A stretch of 64,000 bases of DNA from Streptomyces sp. DG1A-41 (GCF_037055355.1 NZ_CP146350.1:4735001-4799000); one strand, 5' to 3'. Counted from the stretch's first letter, positions 9,119 through 17,579 are shown. Notes: a model not told the origin generated them from the letters alone. Translations and numbers: made by a program.

Positions 9119-10552
9119 TCACCGTACGACGACCGGGCGGAAGGCGTTCCGTACGCCCGACTTGGACGTCGAGACGAACTGGTCGCCCGGTCCGAAGTCA
9201 TGCATGTAGTACTCGTAGCGCAGGACGCTCGGGCAGCTTCCGCCGCCGATCTGGACCGAGCGCGGGTCGAGGCGCTTGCCGGTGCGCAGCTCGTAGACCT
9301 TCAGGGGGATCTTGACCTTGTAGAAGGTCACTTGGTGGGGCAGGTACTTCGACTTGTCGTTCTCGTAGGCACAGGTCTCCACGGCGGATCCGTTCTCCGC
9401 CGCGTCCGCGCAGACCACGAGCGCGGCCTTGGCCGGGTCGCCGGTGCGCCAGGAGCCGGGGAGCTGGTCGGTGTACTCGGAGTCGCCGAGGAACAGGGCG
9501 CGGTTGGTGCCCTTGCGGTACGGCGGGGCTCCGCTGTACTTGGCGGGCTTGGAGCAGTAGCCGGAATCGGCGCCGTAGGTGTTGTCGACCAGGCCGCGCA
9601 CGTGGTCGAGTTCGATGGCGAGGGTGGCTTCGCGCACGCCGTCGCGGGCCTCGTCCGCGCGGGCGTCGTCCGGGTAGGTGTCGAGGAGTCGCTGGTAGTG
9701 GGTGCGCGCCTGCTGCCAGGCGTCCTCGGTCATCAGGTGGTCGCCGCAGCCCACCAGGGCGGCGGGTTCCGTACGGGCCGCCGTACCGGCGGAGCGGTCC
9801 AGGACGTCGTGGCTGGGGCCGCGGTCGCGGAGCCAGGCGGTGAGGGCGGCCGTGTCACAGGAGTCGTCGGTGGGCAGGCCGTCGAGGAAGGTGCCCAGGA
9901 CCGTCCTGACGGTCTGCTCGTTGCCGGGCTCGTTGAGGACGTCGGCGAGCGTGCCGAAGCCCCGCCCCAGGTCCTCGGTGCTGCCTCGGCGGGCGGCGCG
10001 GGCCAGGGTGGCCGCCGCCCCGTCCAGCCGGCGGCACGCCGCCACCACCGCGTCGCCGGGTTCCACCACCGGCGCGCCCGCCAGGCGGTGGCCCCACCCC
10101 ACCTCGCCCTGCGCGGCCACGGCCGCCTCGCAGTCACCGCCCTCGCGGGCCTCGGTCACGCGGTTCTCGATGCCGTACGCGTCGACACGGAGCAGTACGG
10201 CGGTCAGCAACACCGCGAGCGCGAGGGCGAGCGTGCCCGCGCGCTGCCCGCGTCGTACGGCCTGCGCCGGGCGGCGACGGGCCAGGAACCAGCCGTGGGC
10301 GATGCCGGCCGCCCACCACAGGAGCAGCAGGATCTCGTACCAGGTCCCGGCGGTGGAGGCGGTGAGGTCGAGGAGCACGGCCGTGCCGAGCACGGCGATC
10401 GCGGCCAGTCGCCACCGGCGCAGCAGCAGATGGCCGATGCCGAGCAGCGTGGCGTTGCCGAGGGCGACGGCCAACGGGTCGGCGGGGGCCGGGGGCCGGG
10501 GCGGCTCGGCGGGGATCGGGGGCCGCGGTGGGTCGTACGCGGGGAGGGTCAT
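9119..10552 (-). CDS. Membrane protein with extracellular TPR-like region, GH16 operon
   Basis: This 477-aa protein was started at MTLPAYDPPRPPIPAEPPRP, whose ATG overlaps the stop of the upstream 150-aa gene. A Pro-rich cytoplasmic tail is followed by three or four hydrophobic segments (about residues 25-60, 68-92 and 105-125) and a ~350-residue extracellular part. This part includes a helix-turn-helix repeat of TPR character (AWQQARTHYQRLLDTYPDDA) and several cysteines. It is the third gene of an operon with a secreted GH16 glycosidase and a small membrane protein. No specific family was recognised. The context suggests a surface function. Confidence 0.75.
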   Translation of the reverse strand: MTLPAYDPPRPPIPAEPPRPPAPADPLAVALGNATLLGIGHLLLRRWRLAAIAVLGTAVLLDLTASTAGTWYEILLLLWWAAGIAHGWFLARRRPAQAVRRGQRAGTLALALAVLLTAVLLRVDAYGIENRVTEAREGGDCEAAVAAQGEVGWGHRLAGAPVVEPGDAVVAACRRLDGAAATLARAARRGSTEDLGRGFGTLADVLNEPGNEQTVRTVLGTFLDGLPTDDSCDTAALTAWLRDRGPSHDVLDRSAGTAARTEPAALVGCGDHLMTEDAWQQARTHYQRLLDTYPDDARADEARDGVREATLAIELDHVRGLVDNTYGADSGYCSKPAKYSGAPPYRKGTNRALFLGDSEYTDQLPGSWRTGDPAKAALVVCADAAENGSAVETCAYENDKSKYLPHQVTFYKVKIPLKVYELRTGKRLDPRSVQIGGGSCPSVLRYEYYMHDFGPGDQFVSTSKSGVRNAFRPVVVR

Positions 10553-11001
10553 GTCGTGGTCACCCCCGAAGCCGGGGCGCGTACCGAGAAGTACCGGCGG
10601 CCCGTCTCGCCGCTCACCGTCCACAGGGCCGCCAGGTCCGCGAACGCGACCAGGAACGCCGGGGGGCTGGGTGCCCCGGCGACCAGCGAGCCCAGGGAGG
10701 CGAAAACCATCCCCAGGGCCGCGAAGGACAGGCACACGATGAGCACCACACGGACCCAGAGGCGGCGGCCCCGCGCCAGGACGACGCAGGCGACCTGGAG
10801 TGCCGCCAGGCCCCAGCAGAACAGCGCCAGGAACCAGGCCACGGCCATCGGCATCAGCAGGTCCTGCCCGTGGTCCAGCTTGCTCTGGTTCTCGTCGATG
10901 ACCGCCCAGCCGCCGAAGACGTTGCCGAGCGCGTGTCCGCCGGCCAGGACGAGGACGAAGATCAGGGATTTCGGCATGCGCGTCGTCGTGGAGTCCGGCA
11001 T
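10549..11001 (-). CDS. Small four-helix membrane protein, GH16 operon
   Basis: This 150-aa protein has four predicted membrane helices at roughly residues 12-32, 48-75, 82-105 and 112-130. It begins 5 nt after the GH16 stop and ends in a 4-nt overlap with the 477-aa membrane gene, so all three are probably co-transcribed. No motif beyond the hydrophobic pattern was recognised, and the function is unknown. Confidence 0.78.
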   Translation of the reverse strand: MPDSTTTRMPKSLIFVLVLAGGHALGNVFGGWAVIDENQSKLDHGQDLLMPMAVAWFLALFCWGLAALQVACVVLARGRRLWVRVVLIVCLSFAALGMVFASLGSLVAGAPSPPAFLVAFADLAALWTVSGETGRRYFSVRAPASGVTTT

Positions 11002-11006
11002 CGCGG

Positions 11007-11849
11007 TCACCTCACGCTCTCGTCGTCCGGCAGGTCGTAGACCCGCGCCCAGTCCACTTCGTAGACGGCGCTCTGGAGGCCGTCCCCGTGGAAGTTGTCG
11101 AGCTGGATGGTCTGGTGCATCGACGGGGCGCACTGGATGCAGCCGCGGTCCGCGTTCGCCCCGCCGGAGAAGCGGAACCACTCCTCGCCGTCGATGAAGC
11201 CGCGCAGGTGGTCCGGGGTCCACTCGACGGCCACGTTGTGCCACTGCGACAGGTCCACGCCGCACTTGCGGGCGTGCTCCTGCTGGACGGGCACGTCCTG
11301 CGGGTGCGGGTAGTGCAGGAACGCCTCGGCGCACTTCTCGCCGGGGGCGCCGTTCTCGAGGTAGTCGTACTCGCCGTCCTCGGGGTGCTTGATCGAGTCC
11401 GGCCACAGGATGAGCAGCGGGTGGTACGCCCGGCCGTTGTCGGGGGCGGTGGCCCGGGAGCGCACACGGGCCTCCCATCTGCCGTACTTCTGGCCGTACT
11501 GCGAGGCGAGCCAGCCGCTGTCGCCGTCCGCCTCGCCGGTCATGCGCAGGACCCCTCCGACGACGCGGGTGTTGGCGTCGCAGCGGCGGCCGTTGTCGCT
11601 GTGGCCGGGCCAGCACTTGCCGGGGCCGCCGCCGGCCAGGCGCCACTTGGCGCGGTCCGGTACGGCGGGGCCGGTCTCGGAGCCGTAGCCGAACTCGTCC
11701 GACCACGCGGGGAGCGGGTCGCCCCAGCCGTACCGCTCCGCCGCGGTTGGCGCGGAGCGGGGTGGTGCCGTCGTCGCCGTGAGCGGCATCGTGAGTGCCG
11801 CCGCGCCCAGCCCCAGGGCGAGGTGCCGGGTGCGATGTCGTCGGTACAT
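11007..11849 (-). CDS. Secreted glycoside hydrolase family 16 protein
   Basis: This 280-aa protein has a strong ribosome binding site (GGAGGAGAG) 4 nt before the ATG. A signal peptide occupies residues 1-~30 (Arg-rich start, hydrophobic core, alanine-rich end). The catalytic signature EYDYLE fits the GH16 ExDxxE pattern with nucleophile and acid/base glutamates. GH16 enzymes cleave beta-1,3/1,4-glucans, agars or xyloglucans; the substrate here is not determinable. It lacks a C-terminal carbohydrate-binding module. It is the first gene of a three-gene operon whose upstream region carries 24-bp tandem repeats and a spaced inverted repeat. Confidence 0.9.
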   Translation of the reverse strand: MYRRHRTRHLALGLGAAALTMPLTATTAPPRSAPTAAERYGWGDPLPAWSDEFGYGSETGPAVPDRAKWRLAGGGPGKCWPGHSDNGRRCDANTRVVGGVLRMTGEADGDSGWLASQYGQKYGRWEARVRSRATAPDNGRAYHPLLILWPDSIKHPEDGEYDYLENGAPGEKCAEAFLHYPHPQDVPVQQEHARKCGVDLSQWHNVAVEWTPDHLRGFIDGEEWFRFSGGANADRGCIQCAPSMHQTIQLDNFHGDGLQSAVYEVDWARVYDLPDDESVR

Positions 11850-11890
11850 GGCTCTCCTCCAGCCTGTCGCGGGTGTGTGCGGACGCGGGC

Positions 11891-11986
11891 GGTCCGAATC
11901 CTCGAATGTGGGGTGGTCCGAGCCCTCGGACGCGGGGTGGTCCGAGGCCTCGGACGCGGGGCGGCCCGAACCCTCCCCTCGCAGGG
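11891..11986. repeat. 24-bp tandem repeat, about four copies
   Basis: Copies at 11891-11914, 11915-11938 and 11939-11962 begin GGTCCGA and end GCGGGG(T/C); the fourth (11963-11986) is diverged. The consensus contains CCGAGCCCTCGGAC-like dyads. The block lies 42-137 nt upstream of the GH16 start codon on its transcript side, so it could be a multi-copy operator or leader structure. Confidence 0.85.
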
Positions 11987-12048
11987 TTCGGACCGCCGCC
12001 CATGGCCGTCCCGGCCACGTCCTTCGGCCATTCGACCGCCCTGCGCGG

Positions 12049-12081
12049 TTGTTCGGCTGGCCCCTCACCAGCACCGAACAA
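12049..12081. promoter_or_regulatory. Inverted repeat TTGTTCGG-N17-CCGAACAA
   Basis: Arms 12049-12056 and 12074-12081 are perfect complements, extended by GG/CC to 10 bp. A near-identical element (N16 spacer) occurs at 17032-17063 upstream of the lipoprotein gene. Its position, ~125 nt before the STAND gene and ~200 nt before GH16, and its recurrence suggest a shared operator. Confidence 0.6.
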
Positions 12082-12205
12082 CCCCGGGGCGTGAACCGGA
12101 CCGTGTGGCCTGGAGGAACCGTGAGGATCGAGTGAACGCCCGTGTCGTGGCGGCCGATTCGGCCGATGGTCGGGGGAGGGCGTGCGAGGTGAGGGGGGCG
12201 GGTAC

Positions 12206-15200
12206 GTGCCGGGACAATCAGGGCCGGGGCGCGCCGAGGGCGAGCTGGATCCGGACGCCGGGCCGGTGCAGCGGTTCGCCGCCGGGCTGCGTGCGCTGCG
12301 CGAGGCCGCGGACAGGCCAACGTACCGGGAGATGGCCCGGCGGGCGGGGTACGGCGTGACCACCCTGTCGCAGGCGGCGGCGGGCAAGCAGCTGCCCACC
12401 CGGGCGGTGACGCTCGCCTACGTCAAGGCGTGCGGCGGCGATCTCGCCGAGTGGGAGCGGCGCTGGCGCGAAGCGTCGGACGAACTGGCCGCCGAGACCG
12501 CCGCCGAGGACACCGCGCGGCCGCCCTACCGCGGCCTGACCCGGTTCGAACCGGGCGACGCCGGACTGTTCTTCGGCCGCGACCAGCTCGTGGAGCGGCT
12601 CACCGAGCTGAACCGCAAGCACCGTTTCACCGCCGTCTTCGGCCCCTCCGGCAGCGGCAAGTCGTCGCTGCTGCGGGCGGGCCTGATCCCCCGGCTGCGG
12701 GCGGCCGACGGCGAGGACGTGCCGCCCGCGGCCGTACGGATCCTCACTCCCGGCGCGGACCCGCTGCGCACGCACGCCGAGCGGCTGGAGCCGGTACCGG
12801 ACACCGACGCCGACACCTGGCTGATCGTCGACCAGTTCGAGGAGCTGTACACCCTCGGCGCCGACCCGGCCGACCGCGACACCTTCATCGACCGGCTCGT
12901 CGCCGCCACCGCGGCCGACAGCAGGCTGCGCGTCGTCATCGCGGTGCGGGCCGACTTCCTCGGCCGGTGCGCCGAACACCCAGGGCTCACCGCCGCGTTG
13001 CAGGATGCCACGCTGCTCGCCGGGCCGATGAGCCGGGCGGAACTGCGGGAGGCCATCGTCCGGCCGGCCACGGCGGCCGGCCTGATCGTCGAACGCGCCC
13101 TGACCGACCGTCTCCTGGACGAGGTCGAGGGCGCCCCCGGCGGACTGCCGCTGATGTCGCACGCCCTGCTGGAGACCTGGCGCCACCGCAGCGGCCGGGT
13201 CCTGACCGAGGCCGCGTACGAGGCGGCCGGCGGACTGCACGGCGCCGTCGTCCGGACGGCCGAGCAGGTGTACGGCGAACTGACCGCACTGCAGGCGGAG
13301 TTGGCCCGCCGCATCCTGCTGCGCCTGGTCGCGCCCGGATGGGGGTCCCCCCTGCTCGAGCGAAGCCGAGAGCTTGGGGGAGGGACCGCCGACACACGCC
13401 GCCCCACCGACCACGCGGAACTCGACTTCGGCAACGCCGCCGACACCCGGGTGGTCCTGGAACGCCTGGCCCGGGCCCGCCTCATCACCTTCGACGACGG
13501 CACCGCCGACCTCGCCCACGAGGCGCTCATCACCGCCTGGCCCCGCCTGCGCGCCTGGATCGACGCCGAACGCGACCGGCTGCGCGTCCACCGCGCCCTC
13601 TCCGAGGCGGCCCGCACCTGGCAGGACCTCGGGCAGGAGAACGCCGCGCTCTACGCCGGCTCCCGGCTGTCCGCCGCCCGCGACGCCTTCCCGCACGACA
13701 CCGGCAGTGACGAACTCACGCCCCTGGAGCGGCGCTTCCTCACCGCATCGCTCCGCCGCCGGCACCGCGCCGCGCTCCTGCGCCGCACGGTCGTGGCCGT
13801 GCTCGCCGCCCTCGCCCTGCTCGCCACCGGCACCGCGGTCGTCGCCCTCCAGGCCCGCGAGAGCGCGCAGGCCGAACGGGACGACGCCGTGTTCGGCGGG
13901 CTCACCGCCGAGGCCGACCGGGTCCGCGACACCCACGCCGGGCTGGCCGCCCGGCTCGACGTGGCCGCGCACGGTATGCGCTCCACCCCGGACCTGCGGA
14001 CCCGGCTGGCCTCGGACGCGGGCCGGGTCCTGGCCACGCGGCTGCCCGGGCACGAGGGGGTCGGCAGCTCCGTGGCGTACGCGCCGGACGGCCGCACCCT
14101 GGCCGGCGGCGGCCACGACGGCACGGTCCGGCTGTGGGACACCGGCGGCAGGGCCCTGGGCGAACCGCTGCGGCCGGGGACGGACCGGGTCGGCGCGGTC
14201 GCCTTCGCACCGGCGGGCCGCGACCTGCTGGCGGCCACCGGCGACGGCGGCGTCATCCGCCTGTGGGACGTGCGCGACCGCGAAAACCCCCGCACCCTCG
14301 GCCGCCCGCTGGTCAGCCACGACGAGGAGAACATCGTCTCCGTCGCCTTCGCCCCCGACGGCCGCACGCTGGCCACGGCCGGCGACGACGGCACCGTACG
14401 CCTGTGGGACCTGACCGACCCGGCCCGTCCCACGCCCCTCGGCAAGCCCGCAGCGGCCGACGACTCCGAGGACCGCAGCGTCCGCGCGGTCGCCTTCGCC
14501 CCGGACGGGAACACCCTGGCGACGGCGGGCTACGACGGCACCGTCCGGATGTGGCGGTACGGCGGGAACGACGGGATCGCACCGCTGGGCAAGCCCCTGC
14601 GCGCCCACACCGCCCCGGTCTGGACCCTGGCCTTCTCGCCCGACGGCCGCACGCTGGCCACCGCCGGGTTCGACGAGACCGTACGGCTGTGGGACGCGTC
14701 CGACGCGGGCCGGCTGACGTCCCTGGGCGAACCGCTCACCGGGCACACCGCGCCCGTCCTGTCGGTCGCGTTCAGCCCCGACGGGGAGACCCTGGCGAGC
14801 GCGGGCGAGGACGACGCGCCCCTGCTGTGGAACGTGGCCAACCCCGCCTATCCGCAGCGGCTCGGGGAGCCGCTGACCGGGCACACGGAGCCCGTGTGGG
14901 AAATCGCCTTCAGCCCCGACGGCCGTACCCTCGCCAGCACCGGCGCCGACGGCGGCGTCCTGCTCTGGCACCGGCCGCCGACCGTCCTCACCGACTTCAC
15001 CAACCCGGTGACCGCCGTCGCCTTCAGCTCCGACGGCCGCCTGCTCGCCGCCGCCAGCACCGACGACGGGCTGGTCCGCCTGTGGGACGTACGCCGCCCG
15101 GACCGCCCCCGCCGGCTGCCGCGGCCGCTCACGCATGAAGACCGGGTGCTGGCCGTCGCGTTCGCGCCGGACGGCCGTACGGCGGTCAGCGGCTCCGGGG

Positions 15201-16045
15201 ACGGCACCGTACGCCTGTGGGACGTCTCCACGCCCGATCGCCCCGCCCCTCTCGGAGCACCCCTGCGCGCCCACGACGGGGGAGTGAACGCCGTCGCGTT
15301 CGCGCCGGACGGCCGTACCCTGGCCACCGGCGGCGCGGACGACACGGTACGGCTGTGGGACGTACGGCGACCGGACCGCACACGGCCGCTCGGCGCTCCG
15401 CTGCGCGGCCACACGGACGCCGTCACCTCCGTGGCCTTCGCCCGGGGCGGCCGCCTCCTGGCCAGCGGCGCCGAGGACGCCACGGCCCGCCTGTGGCACG
15501 TGGACGGCGACGGCACGCGGGCCCGGCCCGCGGGCCCCGCCCTCACCGGGCACGACGAGTCGGTCGAAGCGGTGGCCTTCTCCCCGGACGGAAGGACACT
15601 GGCGACGGGCAGCGACGACCGTACGGTGCGCCTGTGGGACGTACAGGACGCCGAACGACACGACCGCGCCCGCCCGTTGGGCGAGGAGCTCACCGGACAC
15701 CGCGCGGCGGTCCGGGCCCTGTCCTTCGCCCCGGACGGCAAGACGCTGGCTACCGGCAGCGGCGACCACACGGCCCGCCTGTGGAACGTCTCCGACCCGG
15801 CCCGCGCCGAGCCGGCCGGCCAGGAACTCACCGGCCACCTCGACACCGTCACCACCGTCGCGTTCAGCCCGCGCGGCGACGCCCTCGCCTCCGCCGGCTA
15901 CGACCTGACGGCCCGGGTGTGGACGCTGGACGAGCGCCGCGCGGCGCGGTACGTCTGCGACCACACCGGCGGGGTCCTGACGCGGGCCGACTGGGAGGAG
16001 CATCTGCCGCAACTCCCCTACAGGGAGGTCTGCGAAAACCAGTAG
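12206..16045 (+). CDS. XRE-STAND NTPase-WD40 protein with two predicted beta-propellers
   Basis: This is a 1279-aa protein from GTG 12206, preceded by GAGGTGAGGGGGG; GTG 12182 is in frame but its purine run lies too close. An N-terminal helix-turn-helix of XRE type (YREMARRAGYGVTTLSQAA, within ~20-85) is followed by a STAND-type NTPase (~105-500) with FFGRDQLVERL, Walker A FGPSGSGKSSLLRAG and Walker B WLIVDQFEELYTL. A transmembrane helix follows (~528-550). The rest is 14 WD40 repeats, enough for two seven-bladed propellers, and a short tail. Such actinobacterial proteins are thought to be signal-responsive scaffolds or regulators; targets are unknown. A 44-bp Streptomyces-type palindromic element is inserted in frame at 13340-13383. 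Confidence 0.93.
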   Translation: MPGQSGPGRAEGELDPDAGPVQRFAAGLRALREAADRPTYREMARRAGYGVTTLSQAAAGKQLPTRAVTLAYVKACGGDLAEWERRWREASDELAAETAAEDTARPPYRGLTRFEPGDAGLFFGRDQLVERLTELNRKHRFTAVFGPSGSGKSSLLRAGLIPRLRAADGEDVPPAAVRILTPGADPLRTHAERLEPVPDTDADTWLIVDQFEELYTLGADPADRDTFIDRLVAATAADSRLRVVIAVRADFLGRCAEHPGLTAALQDATLLAGPMSRAELREAIVRPATAAGLIVERALTDRLLDEVEGAPGGLPLMSHALLETWRHRSGRVLTEAAYEAAGGLHGAVVRTAEQVYGELTALQAELARRILLRLVAPGWGSPLLERSRELGGGTADTRRPTDHAELDFGNAADTRVVLERLARARLITFDDGTADLAHEALITAWPRLRAWIDAERDRLRVHRALSEAARTWQDLGQENAALYAGSRLSAARDAFPHDTGSDELTPLERRFLTASLRRRHRAALLRRTVVAVLAALALLATGTAVVALQARESAQAERDDAVFGGLTAEADRVRDTHAGLAARLDVAAHGMRSTPDLRTRLASDAGRVLATRLPGHEGVGSSVAYAPDGRTLAGGGHDGTVRLWDTGGRALGEPLRPGTDRVGAVAFAPAGRDLLAATGDGGVIRLWDVRDRENPRTLGRPLVSHDEENIVSVAFAPDGRTLATAGDDGTVRLWDLTDPARPTPLGKPAAADDSEDRSVRAVAFAPDGNTLATAGYDGTVRMWRYGGNDGIAPLGKPLRAHTAPVWTLAFSPDGRTLATAGFDETVRLWDASDAGRLTSLGEPLTGHTAPVLSVAFSPDGETLASAGEDDAPLLWNVANPAYPQRLGEPLTGHTEPVWEIAFSPDGRTLASTGADGGVLLWHRPPTVLTDFTNPVTAVAFSSDGRLLAAASTDDGLVRLWDVRRPDRPRRLPRPLTHEDRVLAVAFAPDGRTAVSGSGDGTVRLWDVSTPDRPAPLGAPLRAHDGGVNAVAFAPDGRTLATGGADDTVRLWDVRRPDRTRPLGAPLRGHTDAVTSVAFARGGRLLASGAEDATARLWHVDGDGTRARPAGPALTGHDESVEAVAFSPDGRTLATGSDDRTVRLWDVQDAERHDRARPLGEELTGHRAAVRALSFAPDGKTLATGSGDHTARLWNVSDPARAEPAGQELTGHLDTVTTVAFSPRGDALASAGYDLTARVWTLDERRAARYVCDHTGGVLTRADWEEHLPQLPYREVCENQ
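13340..13383. repeat. Short palindromic dispersed element inside the STAND gene
   Basis: The segment has complementary ends (GGGGGTCCCCC and CTTGGGGGA) around a CTGCTCGAGCG/CCGAGAGCT core. From memory this matches a small palindromic element scattered widely in Streptomyces genomes, usually between genes. Here it adds about 14 codons (GWGSPLLERSRELGG) between the NTPase helices without breaking the frame. Confidence 0.65.
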
Positions 16046-16057
16046 CGGTGGCGGTGT

Positions 16058-16969
16058 TTACGAGCGGGAGAACTTCAGCACGGCACCGTCCTTGTCGTGG
16101 GCGACGACGGTCGCCTTCAGGCCGTTGCCGAACCCGGCCTCACCGCCCCCGCCGCCGAACTGCATCACGCCGCCCCCCGACTGGAAGGTGATGGAGTCGT
16201 CCGCCACGATGACGTGCACCTTCGTGCCCTTCGCCGTGATGTCCGCCGTGGAGGTCACCAGGACCTCGCACGCACCGTCCGAGCAGGCCGCGTAGTTCTT
16301 GCCGTCCGCCGCCTTCGGCAGCGGGCGGCCGGGCGCGGCCGAGTCCCCCTCCCCGGACGACCCGTCGGGCTTCCAGCCGGGCGCGCACTGCTCGGCCTGC
16401 TCGTACGCCGCCGCGAGCCGCGGGACCTTCTTGGCCAGCGCGGGCAGGTCCGGCTCGGGCGGGGTGAGGGACTGGACCCGCTTGTCGGCGTCCGCGACAG
16501 TGCTCTCGGCGTACTCGAGGCCCACCGCCGGTGACTGGGCTTCGAGCTCGTTCGCGACACCCCTCACCTTCTTCCGCAGGGCGTCGCGCAGCCGGTCGGC
16601 CGCGGGAACGCCCGACGGACCGAGGGCCTCCAGGTCGCCGGCCACGGTCTCCACGTCCGCCGGTGTCGTGGCGAGGTAACTGAGGGCGCGGGCGTGGGCG
16701 AGCATCCCGGTTTTGTCGTCCGAGTTCCGGATCTCCCTCAGATCCGCGGCGCTCTCCTTCCGCAGGTTCTCGAGCGCGACCGTCGACTCGCACATGTCGC
16801 CGGCCCACTCCACGAGTTCTGCCGGCGGCGACGACGATGACGGCGACCGGGTCGGCTTCGGCTCGCCCGGCGTCTTGGCGACCTTCTCGTCCGTCCCGCC
16901 CTCCCCGCACCCCCCGACGGCCAGCACCAGCCCCGCGACCACGACCGCGACGCCCCTGCTCCTGCCCAT
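16058..16969 (-). CDS. Lipoprotein of unknown function
   Basis: This 303-aa protein has an N-terminal lipobox LAVGGC (Cys21) after a short hydrophobic signal, so it should be anchored outside the membrane. A Ser/Pro/Thr-rich linker follows, then a helical region (~45-185), and a C-terminal domain (~215-303) predicted to be beta-rich with a Gly-rich loop. It converges on the STAND-WD40 gene with 12 bases between stops. The inverted repeat shared with the STAND/GH16 promoter region lies ~65 nt upstream, so common control is plausible. No family was recognised. Confidence 0.85.
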   Translation of the reverse strand: MGRSRGVAVVVAGLVLAVGGCGEGGTDEKVAKTPGEPKPTRSPSSSSPPAELVEWAGDMCESTVALENLRKESAADLREIRNSDDKTGMLAHARALSYLATTPADVETVAGDLEALGPSGVPAADRLRDALRKKVRGVANELEAQSPAVGLEYAESTVADADKRVQSLTPPEPDLPALAKKVPRLAAAYEQAEQCAPGWKPDGSSGEGDSAAPGRPLPKAADGKNYAACSDGACEVLVTSTADITAKGTKVHVIVADDSITFQSGGGVMQFGGGGGEAGFGNGLKATVVAHDKDGAVLKFSRS

Positions 16970-17031
16970 CCGATGACCCCTCTTTCGTGCTGCGGACTCT
17001 CCCGGCGAGCCCAGTTCAGCCGCGGCACGGA

Positions 17032-17063
17032 TTGTTCGGCCACCCGGTCCGCCGCCCGAACAA
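17032..17063. promoter_or_regulatory. Inverted repeat TTGTTCGG-N16-CCGAACAA
   Basis: Arms 17032-17039 and 17056-17063 match those at 12049-12081, with a spacer one base shorter and a different spacer sequence. It lies 63-94 nt upstream of the lipoprotein start at 16969, a typical promoter distance. Confidence 0.6.
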
Positions 17064-17101
17064 CGCGTCCGGGCGGTCGTCGGTGGTGGTATCGCGTCGG
17101 C

Positions 17102-17533
17102 TCAGCGTGTGTCCGGGGCCCACGCCGCCACCAGATCCAACAGGCCGGGAAAGCGGGCGTTGAGATCGGCCACCCGGACGTGGCTGCGGCGCTCCAGGCC
17201 GTACTGGCGCTGGCGCGTGACACCGGCCTCGCGCAGTGCCTTGAAGTGGTGGGTGAGGGAGGACTTGGGGCGGTCGAGGCCGAACCAGCCGCAGGAGTGG
17301 TCGAACGCCTCCGACTCCAGGAGGAGCTTGCGCACGATCGTCAGGCGCAGCGGGTCGCTCAGCGCGCCCAGCACCGTCTCCAGGCGCAGCTCCTCGACCG
17401 CGGGCTCGGGCAGCGGTTCCGGCAGCCCTTCCGGCTCCGGCAACACCCTGATGGCCGGTACTCCCCGGGTCGTCGCAGACACATACAGCTCCCAGTAACC
17501 CGAATCCTCTGTACGAGATTTATCGTACGGCAT
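17102..17533 (-). CDS. ArsR-like winged-helix transcriptional regulator
   Basis: This 143-aa protein starts at MPYDKSRTEDSGYW. The winged-helix domain (~50-130) includes the ArsR hallmark LSDPLRLTIVRKLL and a recognition helix in KSSLTHHFKALREAGV. No ArsR metal-site cysteine pair is evident; one Cys occurs in FDHSCGWFG. It is divergent from an MFS exporter across 46 bp, the standard repressor/efflux layout. A perfect dyad GTACGA-N6-TCGTAC overlaps its own first codons and may be its operator. Confidence 0.9.
   Translation of the reverse strand: MPYDKSRTEDSGYWELYVSATTRGVPAIRVLPEPEGLPEPLPEPAVEELRLETVLGALSDPLRLTIVRKLLLESEAFDHSCGWFGLDRPKSSLTHHFKALREAGVTRQRQYGLERRSHVRVADLNARFPGLLDLVAAWAPDTR
17511..17528. 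promoter_or_regulatory. Probable operator dyad GTACGA-N6-TCGTAC
   Basis: The perfect 6-bp arms sit inside codons 2-8 of the ArsR-like gene and ~50 nt before the MFS start. Placement in a divergent regulator/exporter pair supports an autoregulatory operator. Confidence 0.55.
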
Positions 17534-17579
17534 GCTAAGTTCGAAAAAACTCGTACTGAGCCCGCTGGAGGGAGCACCC

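Larger units (their letters stand above)
11850..12205. promoter_or_regulatory. Divergent regulatory region between GH16 operon and STAND-WD40 gene
   Basis: The 356-bp gap holds no gene. It contains a 24-bp tandem repeat block near the GH16 start and an inverted repeat nearer the STAND gene, both listed separately. Streptomyces-type promoters for the two divergent transcripts must lie here. Confidence 0.55.

Noticed and set aside
9200..11197. Plus-strand 665-codon frame across two leftward genes
   Set aside because: It crosses two genes with signal/membrane segments and tight 4-nt overlaps on the minus strand; its own translation has no recognisable domain.
11891..11986. Possible CRISPR array
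   Set aside because: The 24-bp units are contiguous with no unique spacers and no cas genes are nearby; it is a simple tandem repeat.
12218..16012. Very long open frame antisense to the STAND-WD40 gene
   Set aside because: It mirrors the coding strand's codon bias in a high-GC genome, and its Gly/Arg/Val-rich translation has no domain; the WD40 gene on the other strand is clear.
12206..16045. Phage-defence assignment for the STAND-WD40 protein
   Set aside because: STAND NTPases occur in defence, but there is no nuclease, protease or other effector domain and no neighbouring defence genes.
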